In this document: positions 51,596-62,818 of the stretch, piece by piece
How positions within the stretch are numbered: the stretch's first letter is position 1
How the letters are laid out: each line of letters starts with the position of its first letter
Source: Phallus indusiatus
Lineage: Eukaryota; Basidiomycota; Agaricomycetes; Phallales; Phallaceae
NCBI GenBank assembly: GCA_027605045.1
Contig: JAQFWX010000092.1
Location: forward strand, 1-64,000
Length of the DNA stretch: 64,000 bases
Direction: 5' to 3'
Notes under the pieces: generated by a model
The model's database searches: none
What the model saw: only the letters and a program-made list of their open reading frames with translations
Told to the model about the DNA's origin: nothing
Translations under genes and position numbers: made by a program

Positions 51596-54009
51596 ATGCC
51601 TCGAAGGCCACGCAAACAGCCTGGTTTGTCTAAACAAACAGGTTCAAAAAGAGGTCCGAAATCATTCGACAAAAACGATGGTAAAATTCAAAAGTGGGAC
51701 AAGTTGGAAGATATCCCGCTCGACGAAGAAGATCAATGTAAGTTGTATTATCCCTATACATTTCCCCTCTTTCAACGTTTCCCGTAGCCCGTACTTAGCC
51801 TTTGTTTCCAGTTCACCAAACACGAGATCGGATTTTGTTAGAGGACAATGCCCATTACGACGGCGAGGACTTGGGTGACGAAGAAGAGGAAGTATTTGGG
51901 CTTGGGCTAGACACCGACTCCGACGGTTCCACCGAGGAAGAATTGTCGGACGACAATGAAAAAAAAATTGAAAAGACTGAACCGTCTTCTTCAAAAACGA
52001 AGAAGGGAAAAGTCAATAAACGCGCTCCTTCTACCTCTCCATCCGAATCCGAGTCTGAAGAAGAAACGTGGGGGCGGAAAAAATCGGCATATTATGCGTC
52101 TAACTCCGAGTTCCTCTCTCGAAATGAGGGAGAAGAAAACGAGGACGAGTTGAATGAAATGGAAGAGCAAGAGGCTCGAAAAATTCAAGCTCGGATGAAA
52201 AATCTCCAACTTGAAGAAGACTATGGATTGAATGACATTCAAGACAGGTACGTGCCATCTCTGTAATGTCGCTGAAAATGGTCAAGTTAAAGGCATTTTT
52301 CATTAGTTTACCTGAACTGTCTGAAGAATTGGATATTACATCGGCGTTGCCTGTCGGTGTTCCGGCAGAACCCATGGATAATGCAGCAGCTTTGCGTTAT
52401 TTGGAAAGGACAAGTCCAGAAACCCTTGCTTTGTCGAGGGAATGGAGCGACGTTTTGGAAGATTTACGACATGTTGAGGAGCAACTTCAAAGGCAAGCTC
52501 TGTCAATCCCTTCTTAGTTCTTACTTATATATGATGGTTGACAGTGGTGTTACCTCAAGTTCTCGCAATGACACAATTAATAATGGCTTGAAGCACCTTT
52601 ATCATCGTTTGTCTATTGTTCAATTTTCGTGTCGATTCTCTCTAACTGGAGGATTTTCAGAAACGCTCATGTCATATATCACGGTTCTTGCCTTCTATAT
52701 TCATCTTCAAGCAGGCCAGTCTGCCATTAACCAACCTTCGAATATCCCCAATGCTCGAACTAAGGCTGTTTTGGGACGATTACTAACCCTCAAACAAGCC
52801 TTAGCAACTATCGGCGAGCTGGACTTTTTGGCCAGCAATCAAGAAGAATTGAGCGACCTTTCGGACGACTCGGAGGAAGAGTTTATTTTGAACACTTCTG
52901 ACGGAAAGAAGACAGCAATCTCCATGGATGAGCTACTTGCTTTATTACAAGAAGCTGACGAAATAGTAGGATCGAAACCTACCGGAGGTAGGAGGAAGCG
53001 GGCCATTTCAAACGGCACAGGTAAAGGCGGTTTGGTTGCCGACAAACCGAAGAAGAAAAAAGACAAGCTATCACAGCACAAAGATGTAGCGTTTGATTTG
53101 GTGGAACCCTCATTCAAGCCGTCACGGTCATCGAAACGTCCAGCCAGAGATAGCAATACTTCAGATGTTCACGGTGAAGTAACCGAACTACTTGCGGCGG
53201 ATAGCATGGACAAAAAGGCCCGACGACGTACACTTCGATTCCATACCCACAAGATTGAGACTTCTGCTCGTAAACGCGAACAGTATCGAGAAAAACTAGG
53301 AGGTAAGATATATTCATCTCCTTTCACTGTATGGTACTGATTGCAACTTGGAAGGCGACGATGATATTCCATACTCGGAGCGCAAGAAAGAAAAAGAAAT
53401 GCGAATTCAAAAGGAGGTTTTGAAATCTCGCGGTACAGGCGGTGACGATTTGGAAGCTGGGAGTGATGATAACGGCGATAGCGTCGCGGAAACCAACACT
53501 GCTAAGCGGAAAAGAGATGAACCATCAGACAGTGAAGGAGAGGATGGTTATTATGAGTTGGTTAAACGCGCTAAAAAAGACTCCAAAGAAGAGAAGAAAA
53601 GGGAGTACGAACAAACTCGCTTGGCAGAGAAGTACGTTTGGTGTAGCCTTTTTATTCGCACTATGTATGACTGACGTTGTAATACGCTAGGTTCTATGAC
53701 GAAGACGACGGGGCCGAAGAGGGACCCCGATCTCTCACACGGGCGATACTCAAGAATCGTGGTTTGACACCGCGCAGGTCAAAGAGCGTGCGCAATCCGC
53801 GTGTCAAAAAGAGGGAACGGTATGTTGCTTTTCTGGTTTACGACTAATAATTTACAATGACGTCATCGATGCCTGTGTATAGCTACCAGAAAGCCCAGAA
53901 GAAAGTGAGATCGCAGAAGGCGGTGTATAAAGGAGGAATGGGTAGCAAACCGTACTCTGGAGAAGAGAGCGGAATAAGTAAAGTAGTGAAGAGTGTGAGG
54001 CTTGCGTAG
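51596..54009 (+). CDS. UTP3: U3 snoRNP / SSU processome protein Sas10 (Utp3)
   Basis: Nucleolar factor for 18S pre-rRNA processing. The N-terminus MPRRPRKQPGLSKQTGS is basic, then comes an acidic block (DEEEEVFGLGLDTDSDGSTE). The Sas10/Utp3/C1D domain runs LALSREWSDVLEDLRHVEEQ, HLYHQTLMSYITVLAFYIHL, VLGRLLTLKQALATIGELDF. A basic/acidic stretch (KPKKKKDKLSQHKD) leads to the C-terminal Sas10 domain: KKARRRTLRFHTHKIETSA, DDDIPYSERKKEKEM, RGLTPRRSKSVRNPRVKKRE and SQKAVYKGGMGSKPYSGEES. It ends VKSVRLA. The intron before SGVTSSS is either a GC-AG intron (52493-52544) or a 43-nt GT-AG intron (52502-52544); both keep frame. Confidence 0.94.
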
Positions 54010-54221
54010 ATACGAGAGACGACCATGCATGCATGCTCGGGAGGTGTGGGCGTCTAAGGTGTGGGCGCTTGGGGCGCGAAAAAAATCACATGAGACACTT
54101 TTGCGCCGCCCCGTTCCTCGACACCGAATTGGTCCGTGCCCGAAGCCACCCAGAAATTAAGCCTTTTTTTCCAAAAAATTTCCTTTCTTCATTCCTTGTA
54201 CTCTAAAACCATTTCGATGCC

Positions 54222-57200
54222 ATGGTCACAACCTCGCGGTTGGCAGCAGGACTGTCCGGGCTGCGCAATAGGAATACAAGAGTAACTAACAAGACACTAT
54301 TACGTGTCGTCAAGGGAAATATTGAGGCGGACACCATCTTGCTTGATGACGAGGATGATGAGAAAAATCGAGTGCTTGCCAGTCACGGTGTCGAGGAAGA
54401 GGATGCACATGTGAGTTCTCTCTGCCACCGTCGTCGAGCGACGTTGCACTGCTGTGACGTGGCAGCCTCTCATTCGCTGGCTGAGTTCCAATTCAAATCC
54501 GCGGATTGCTGACAAATACCTCTTTGGCCTCTAGGAACACCATCTCCAAGCTGCCCTTTTCGCCTCTTCCCAACGTCTTTCTGCTGTCCAATCAAAACCA
54601 GATCCCGCCGCCTTTATCCCCACTCCAGATGCCACCGGTCTCGTCACGAATTACGATGAACTCTATCCTCCAAGACGCTATAAAGATCCACTGACACACA
54701 TTCGGTCCTCAGAATCAATTGAGGAAGCTTGTGTGGGCGGGCTTTCGAACTCGTTTACATATTATTTAGATGAACGTGACATGGAATGGCTCAACAAACA
54801 CAATTGTTCCGCACGAGGGGAAGGTACTAGCGCGAATGCCAGTGCTCTTAATGGCATCGAGCATTCCCCAAAGGCTTCCCATCGTGTCGTCCCTCCACGA
54901 AGTTCTAAAAGTAAAGGGAAAGAACCAGACGCTCCTTCATCCCCTGTTAGTCATCGACCAGTATTCATCGATGATGACCAATTCGAACTCATCATGGGTT
55001 TGTTTGAGAAATGGACCGATGAGATCGTGTCGCCTTATCTTCATTTGGTTAGTAGCGCAATTGCCATAGTTTGTTTCGCACAAAAATTATATCAAATACA
55101 GGATCTTGAACATTTTCCCTCTTTCAATGAATACTCCTGTTTCTTTTCAAAACCACTAGTCGCATCAGTCTTCGCCAACTTTGAAATGCCATCCTTCGGG
55201 GTACCTCCTCCTGATAAATTAACGGATATGGCCCGCTGTGTATATCCATGGTGGCGGGAACGACGAATTGAAAGGAAGGGGCACCGTATTGTACCACAAT
55301 TACATGCATGTGTCTTATTTGTGATCATTACCGTCTTACAGCGTACTTAAAGTATGTCTAGATTTTGGTTATCGATGCTCAGGAAAAGGAAGATAAAACT
55401 GGGGGCTCACCTTATACATGTTTCCGAAAACGCGAGGTGAAACCTATGCGTCGCACGCGTACAAATAATGTAGCGCACACCGACAAACTTGCACGTCTTC
55501 GGGAAGAACTCCATAGAGGCCTTGAATTATCTCGTATGGTTGTCATGCGAGAAAGACTCAAACACGATGGCGTGAAAAATTCCATAGCTGTATGGCAGAA
55601 ACGAGAATCATTCTCTCAATTGATGAAACAACTCAACGCAACGAGCCCTGGTTCTGTTCCTACCGTAGACGAGCAGTTGTTGTACGACAGAGACAAGAAG
55701 AAGAAGGTTGTGGAGCCTGTTGCACCAGGGTATGTCACGTTCCACATAGGTCAAGTACCCGGATTTAATTGTTCAGCTACTTCAGACGCATCGTGGTCCC
55801 CAACCGGCAGCGAACTTCTCTTCCTCGGGAGTCGACGGATCCTTATTCCGCTCTTTTGGTGAGCCTAGACAACAGTATCGCTTTCGAAGAAGCCCAGAAA
55901 CGGCCAACGGCCCTTGCCCTGGGTATACAAAAGGAAGTCGAGAAGACATTGGCGAAGATCCGGAAAGAGGATACATTCTGGGAAGACATTTTGGATGTAA
56001 GTTCACTTTGTTTTCCAAAGTAAACGTTGTCCGACTCACAAGTGTAGTTCCCTTACCTCCCGTCCTCTGCTCCTGAGAAACATTTGAAACCCCCTTTAGC
56101 TTCAGACTCGTTTGCCGCAAGTCAGCGGAATGACAATATCTCCGATTCACCTCCTCAATTCAGAGGTCGCTCTATGCGGCTACGGAGTGGGAGAGGAGGC
56201 CGTCTTCATGTCGATCGAAGATTTCATGTATCTCGTCCTCATTTATTACAACGGGAACGTGCAACACATCCCTTGCAACGTGAAGAAATTGCCGCAATGC
56301 ATGAACATCATGAACGCTGGGCACCTCGAGGTTGGCGGCCCTTAGAGGCAGATTTTAAATTACGACGCGGCATGCCAGAATTGGGCGAGGTTTATTTCAA
56401 ACACCCTAGTATATACCATTCTCAAAATGAGGACTCGATGGACGTTGACGATCAAGAAGGGCAGTTCGATACCAGTTTTGACTCTGAAAGAAATCCCCAA
56501 ATATTTGACAGGCCTAACGGCTCTCTCCGTCCCAGCGAAACAAATGGAGTTAGGTCGATGCAAGTTCGTAGTAACTCGGAGGCTGCCATGTCCGATAAGA
56601 TCCAGGAGGTTGAAGCATGGCGTGGTTTAGCCGCAGAATCTGTTTCGGGAGGAGCCCTCGCTTTATTCACGGATGGTGGTGGAGAACAAATGGATCAAAT
56701 CGCTAGGGACGCACAGAATGATTCGGACGAATTTATGGATTTGTCCGGAGACAATCTTGAGCACGCATGGCGGATCGATGACCGTTGGCGATACGATGAG
56801 AATGTGTATCACGAGGAGTCTGACGACCGCTTCATTATGGATGACTTTCAAGCGAAGTATGTCGTTCGATCAATTTCCTATCTCTTTTCCTGTATTAACA
56901 TTTGCTTTCAAGATACTTACGAGTATCTATTTCTCTTTTGGACTCGAATGATCACGATATGCTCAAGATTGATCCCCATCTCCTTCCCCCGATACCTGCG
57001 AAACCGAGCAGGTACTTGGACCATCACCTGCGCCAATCCGGACTTGCCCAATTATCTTCTATACCCCACCGTCCACACATACCCGCGAGAATCCAACCCC
57101 CTCCTCAGCCTCTTGCTTCTCAGAACTCACTTCCTAAAAACGATGTAACACCGATCCGCACTCCAACACAAGTCAATGGACGAGTCGTAAATGGTTTGAC

Positions 57201-57714
57201 GGACCACCAACAGCACCAGACATCACCTACTCAGAACGGGCCAACTTCAGTTCCAGCCAGTGGCGCACGTTTACCTCCCGATTCAGGACCTGTAGCTAGG
57301 ATCAGCTCGCTCACACGCCAGAAGCAGCAGACGCCGAATGGGATTGTGTCTTTACAAACGCCTTCTTCGCCAGAGAATCCAGGAGGTGTGACTCAGCCAT
57401 CCACTAATGGCACTGGCTCGTACACCACCGCCGCCACAAATGGAGTCTCAGCGGTCGTGAAATCCAACGATGTGGCCGCTACACCCCATATTCCTTCTCA
57501 GCAACTCGCTGGACGACCTGGTGCAAACGATAGTAGCCCAGACCGTAGTATCGGCGTACCTTTAGGTGTCGGAAACCTACAACTGAAATTACCATCGCAA
57601 CAGAACGGTGTCATCGGTAATTCTATCCCTGGTAGATCGACTCCAGGATTTCACAACACATCCCCTATGTATTGGCCACCAAACACGGTAGATTTGACGA
57701 ACACATTTTATTAA
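54222..57714 (+). CDS. EPL1: Enhancer of polycomb-like protein, NuA4 subunit
   Basis: Scaffold of the NuA4/piccolo histone acetyltransferase module, joining Esa1 and Yng2. The EPcA domain begins NTRVTNKTLLRVVKGNIEAD and continues EEEDAHEHHLQAALFA, NYDELYPPRRYKDPLTHIRS, FTYYLDERDMEWLNKHN and DDDQFELIMGLFEKWTDEIV. It goes on through WWRERRIERKGHRIVPQL, CFRKREVKPMRRTRTNN, and the coiled segment KLARLREELHRGLELSRMVV. The second half is long, basic or Pro/Ser/Gln-rich (MRLRSGRGGRLHVDRRFHVS; QPPPQPLASQNSLPK), as usual for fungal Epl1. It ends NTVDLTNTFY. About six introns. A T/C-rich tract follows the stop. Confidence 0.94.
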
Positions 57715-57719
57715 ATTAT

Positions 57720-57890
57720 AAACATTTTTTTTGTTCGTTTTGATTTTCTTTTGTCTTTTTCTTTTCTCTTTTTTTCTCTTTCTTTCTTTCTGTTTTTTTT
57801 TCTCGGCCTTATCTGGGAATATGTCTCATTTAGTTGGCATAAATTTCTTTTTTTTGTGTTTTATCTTTTCTCTTTTTCGATGTTCATCTG
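57720..57890 (+). repeat. Pyrimidine-rich low-complexity tract
   Basis: About 170 bp immediately after the EPL1 stop, almost only T and C on the + strand with TTTCTTTC and T8-T9 runs. Probably 3' UTR/termination region of EPL1. It also lies just past the 3' end of the converging transcription factor gene. Confidence 0.6.
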
Positions 57891-57982
57891 TAGCTTTGAA
57901 ATCACAATACAAACTATCAAACAATGACAAAATATACATTATAAAAATATCTGAGGGGAAAATACATGATACCAAACCAGTG

Positions 57983-60969
57983 TCATGACCTCAGTAAATG
58001 GATATTCGCATTATCCGCCAAGTTGTAAATCTAAAGCATGTCGCATGAGCACATTACACAACTGTTTTCACAAATACACGAGATCTTACCTGATTTTCAC
58101 TAGGAACGTTTTCCATACTCTGGACAGGTAGAAGACATTCCCGGTTAACAGAAGATAAGGTCCGAGAGTGATTATAAATCTGTTGCAGCTCATCCGCTTG
58201 CTCAAATGCCTCTTCGTACGCCAAGCCATATTGTTGCAAACCACGTATACACATCATCACCTCCTCGCGACCGAACTGAGCTAATATTTTGCCTGCGTTG
58301 TAGATGTTAAAGTGCATGATGTTGGGATCGAGGCGGAGGTAACCACTTTGAGTCAGCAAATCGGCCTAATATTACGCATGGTGAGATCGAAAGAAATCAT
58401 CAGTTATTCAGGCTTTTGAAAGAAACGCACCAAGCTAGCTATACGTGACGCTGAATTGAGAGCTTCCTTCCGCACTTGATCTTCGGTCGCAGCGTATTGG
58501 ACTTGTGATTGTGATTCTTCATCCGACGGTGGCGCATGTTGTTTATTCATCTCTTTCACTTCGCGAATTCCGAATTCTTGAATAGCTTGATATAAAATAA
58601 TCCACAGATCGTGATAAAGCGCATCATGTCCACCTATTGAAGGAAGTCACAATAGATATACTTATGTTCGAAAAAAAAAGGCAGGAGCCACTAACAGGCA
58701 TTGACGGCAGCGAGGAAATCCCAGTTTATTTGAGATGATGGCACTCCGACTTTGTCGAGATGTTCCCTTTGCCATTTATAAATAGAGTGCATTAGTTGGT
58801 GAATAATGTCATGGGCTATCCCTTCTGTTTGAACCGCGGGTCGCCATAATTGTCGTGACATCTCCCGTGTACATCGAGCGATCTCGTGGGATGCAGTATA
58901 CCAGACCTAAAAAAGCTCAGTAAGGTGGTGTGATAAAGGGAAAGAATGAAAAGTATGTACGAGAAACTGTAAGAAAGGACTGTGTCGACATCTTTGAAAC
59001 AGGAAATAGGTGTGATCGTGCTTACCTCTTGCCGCTTAACAACTGCCAGCTGCTCATGGGAACCGGGGGCTATCGATTGAGCTATCTCATTGATGTCCTG
59101 AGGATAGAAGTCTACGTTATAATCATCGTCTTCACTGAGAAAAATCAAACCCCCGGAAAATGTCAGGAAAATAGCGAACTCCGAAGAATAAAATGGACAG
59201 ACAGCGTGGGTTTCCGGCGAAAATATACCGCGGAAAATGAATCTGCCAGACAAGACAGCCACCAAGCGTATGTCAACGTTTGTTGACGTTCGGGTGTCAT
59301 CATACTGTGATCCGCGAATCTATTATTAATCTAAGTGAACGGTCTTAGTTTTAGGAAACATGTTTTTTTTAAGTTTGAAAGATCTGACTTTGAGATGCAA
59401 TAGGTGGCGTAAAGCGCAATTAAGCCAGAAACCACGGTAGCCTGTCTTGAAAGTGAATACTAGAGATTCTTAAAAAATGCTTTAGAGGGTCTACCATCGG
59501 GAGCGTCCACTATATCTGTGGTGTTGACGTGGTTGTCAACAATAGCATACAACGGCATTGAAATAGCACTTACGACTACTTAACCCATCAAGAAGTAGAC
59601 CAGTTATAACAGAATCTGGGGAGGGAATGGTATGAGCTTTTTCGGCTTCTGCTATTTCAAAGGCCTTGTTCCGGAGCGATGCAGCGAGCTTACTTCGCCT
59701 TCTGCCGGTCGTGTCTGAATTGCGATCTTGAACTATGAGCGGATGCTCAGAAAACTTGGCTCCCCAAGCGAGAACGGTTGCCAAAATTGCGGGATTAATT
59801 GAGGGGGTTGAATGTGATGATGGTAGTTGTGAGTGTGAGGAAGTGCTTGGCGCATGGTTTACTACGGATTGAGACGAAATCGGAGGAGATAATGCAGCGT
59901 GTAGTTGTTCTCGGAATCGGGTAGGACTTAGGACAGCTATTCTTGCGTGAACTATTTCGAAGAATACCTCTACGAGGTCAAGGGTGAATCTAAAAAAGAG
60001 AAGTGGAAAAAAAATGTGGCAGATTGTTGAGGAAAAGATGTTGTTACGCACTCTTTTTGGAAGGAGGGGTCACGGAGTTTGGTTCCTATTTCGCCCCAAT
60101 CATCTGCTAGAACGGGCTGATGAGACTGGACGTAGTCTGGTAGGGATTTGTAATGACCTATGACGGAATGAAAACTTGTCGAATATTGTTCTGGAGAAAA
60201 CAAGTATGCTAGTAACCGAGCAATCGGAGCCTCGGTCTGTGGTGATGGGATAAATGAATCTTGAGGAATAGCACTGGAGCTGGAGGCAGTAGCAGACCGG
60301 GGTATCATGGAACCGAATGCATTTGCATTCACGTTGACATTCGTATTTGAGTAGTATGACTCGAGGGAAGGGGCTCGAGGTTCTGCCGACGCTGATGGGA
60401 ATATACCCGATTCTGTCGATGCAGAACTACACAAGATGTTGTCCCTAAGCATACATATATAGGGAAAGAGAAGGGAGAACTCAACGGGCTAACAGCGTCA
60501 TACTTGACAGCTGCATTATTATTATTGTTGTTGTTGCTGTTGCTGTTACCGTTATTGCTGCCATTATTGGCATGGCTGTGATTGTGAGCATTGTTCCAGG
60601 ACTTCTTTCTTGTATTTATTTGCTTTCTTTTTTCAGTCGTTTCGCGCTGAACGTTGAACGTGCATGGGTAACCCTTGGATTGACAATGCTAATTCAATGG
60701 TATGGGTGTCGAGATGAGTTTACTGAGCTTCATGAAAGAAACATATCATACTTGACACTGTATTAAAGTGAGTCATGATGGATATTGTACAGACACGAAC
60801 GAGATACATACCTTGTGCTGTGAGGGTGGGACCATAACACATCTGACCTTCCGCGTCCTGGTGTGAGGTGTGTCGGAATCAGTAGAACAATTCGTTTGGA
60901 AGACAAAACCGACCTGCAAGCATCGCAAGCAACATTTTGTTTTCTAGTGGGAAGAGATTGAGGCTGCAT
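57983..60969 (-). CDS. Zn2Cys6 fungal-specific transcription factor
   Basis: The N-terminus MQPQSLPTRKQNV precedes the zinc cluster CDACRTRKVRC-(9)-CQHCQSKGYPC, which fits CX2CX6CX9CX2CX6C. The middle C-Q pair comes from a 6-nt exon at 60752-60757. An Asn/His-rich low-complexity stretch follows (HANNGSNNGNSNSNNNNN). The fungal_trans middle-homology region reads VLAWGAKFSEHPLIVQDRN, LRNKAFEIAEAEKAH, QTLTYAWWLSCLADSFSAVY, FRRKPTL, then DDDYNVDFYPQDINEIAQSI. The C-terminus includes GREEVMMCIRGLQQYGLAYE. The last exon may end at 57983 (IYNLADNANIHLLRS) or, if the final intron is retained, at 58054. Target genes are unknown. The start could also be the ATG at 60999. Confidence 0.86.
60752..60757 (-). 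other. 6-nt microexon (Cys-Gln) in the Zn2Cys6 domain
   Basis: The exon ending at 60812 (QHK, phase 0) and the exon starting at 60688 (HCQSKGYPC, phase 0) leave the cluster one cysteine short. TGTCAA at 60752-60757, flanked by ATACAG and GTATGA, restores CQHC and the exact C-x2-C spacing. Flanking introns would be 54 and 63 nt. Confidence 0.7.
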
Positions 60970-61526
60970 AATAAGTATAATGTTAAAAAGTAGGGGCAAG
61001 GAGCCGCGTATATTTATTAATAAGCTCGCACACGCTTTTCCGGAAAAGGAAGGGTCGCTGACTCGGTACCGCAGAAATCTAGCATAGTGCGCGCGGGACC
61101 GAAATTATACTTGGCACATGATTTACTATCGAGACAATTATTGAATTACTGAGCATACGTGTTTCCAGGTGTTTCCTGTCATATCTCTACACAGCTATAA
61201 TCTTGGACATTTCAACGTCAACACTGGGAGTAAGTAACACTTGTAGGCTTTTAAAGGAGTTTGGTTTGATTCTAAAAATTGGTTGTAAATTAGGTACTAC
61301 AAATTGTCAAAGGGCTTCGACATTGATGCAATAATTACTACGCTTGCGAAACAAAGCGAGGCGCATCCATTCACTTCAAAATTCCCATAATTTTAAGAGA
61401 CTAGAACGTGTACGCCAGGCAACTGTTGTCATAGTCGTAGTAAGTCCATTCTGCAGCAGGCGGGCGGGCGGCTATACCCAGAGCGGAGCGCGCCACCTGG
61501 CCGGTTGCTTACCTCTCTTTCAAAAC
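60970..61526. promoter_or_regulatory. Bidirectional promoter, transcription factor / TOM22
   Basis: About 560 bp with no gene. It has a short GC-rich GCGGGCGGGCGG block at 61458-61469, about 60 bp upstream of the TOM22 ATG. Confidence 0.4.
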
Positions 61527-62035
61527 ATGGTCAAGGTCGAGATTGTAGAAGAAAAGGAAAACAGTCCCAACTCTCCTTACGCTTCCTCTTCCTCATCTAG
61601 AACATCATCTTCATTATCAATATCTTCCGTCTCGTCCGACTTAGCAGATGAATCCCTAGTCGATCGTATTGCAGCCTTGGTCGACATAGTTCCCCCAACA
61701 ACACGACATTCCATTTCAACCAAGGTCTCCAAAGCCACCTCATTGGTTTTTCGAACGGGACGAGTATTGGGCAATGTTGCATGGGTGGTTGCCACTTCAG
61801 CTCTCCTTGTAGGGCTGCCGTTGGTCCTGGTTCTCGAAGACGAGGCTAGAATTGTCCAACAAGAAAAAGAGGATTTGGCCAGACAACAAGGCGCTCAAAC
61901 CGTACGTCAACAATTGAAGTATATTGACTTTCTTGTTTACGACTTATGTAGATGATGACTCCTCAACTCGGTGGGTCTAATCCAATGGACCCCAACAAGC
62001 CGAAGCAACAGGGTATCGTCCCTCCTGGCTTTTAG
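61527..62035 (+). CDS. TOM22: Mitochondrial import receptor subunit Tom22
   Basis: Central receptor of the outer-membrane TOM complex. Exons join(61527..61901,61952..62035), 152 aa. Start MVKVEIVEEKEN; the N-terminal cytosolic half is acidic and Ser-rich (RTSSSLSISSVSSDLADESL). The conserved helix reads LVDRIAALVDIVPPTTRHSI, and the single TM segment is VAWVVATSALLVGLPLVLVL. A short intermembrane-space tail ends NKPKQQGIVPPGF, typical of basidiomycete Tom22. Confidence 0.94.
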
Positions 62036-62818
62036 GGAAAAAAGAAAAACTTGGAAGAACCAAACGTACTACGATATTTACCAGACATTCTCACCCTCCT
62101 GTCTTTTCATTATGTGTTTGTTTTCCGCCTCACTCCGTATATAATAATGCAATAACCCCCCTCACACTCCCCTGAGCTTCGGCGTTGACGTAGTTCCGAA
62201 GTCCAACAAAAAAGTGAACGGAATGCCACGTCCATTCGTGGTCCTCCCGAGTCGGAAGTATAAGATAACATATTGACATTTCAAACATGATCTCCAGGAA
62301 CTTGACGAAAAGATTATCTGTTTTTTTTTCGGCGTCAAACCTGGAAGATTTTCTTGATGGCCATGCCGTGGGCCTCAAAGTCTCATCAATCAACTATCAC
62401 TGCGTAAACTGCGTTATTTCTTAGAGTCAAAAATACTTTCTTAAAAAATCCCATAACCATCGTCAATTTGCTACGGACACACGCCTCGGCTCTTTCGCCT
62501 TCTGTGCGCGGTTCTGGACGCCATGACTCGTTGGCACAGACAGCTTGAGAGTTTCCGGCCCAATAGTGTCACATGGGTAAGTCATGGCATTCAGAGCCCC
62601 GGTGAAGTCTTTTCCCCAGGAACCAAAGTTCTAATCTTCTAGCACCAAATCAAATCAATGACAATAATTCAAATATTAAATTTATACATCTTCTCTGGCA
62701 GTGCTATTATGGGTGTAATTTCTCAAACGGGGTATAAGTATTCTTTCGGCCGTCGCTCTCTCCTTTTCCTATCCCACCCCATAACTGTGCGGACACGCCA
62801 AAGCGTTCGTCATAGACA
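62036..62818. other. Spacer between TOM22 and a membrane protein gene
   Basis: 780 bp. The ORF on the minus strand near 62130-62393 has no protein character. Likely TOM22 3' UTR and downstream promoter. Confidence 0.4.
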
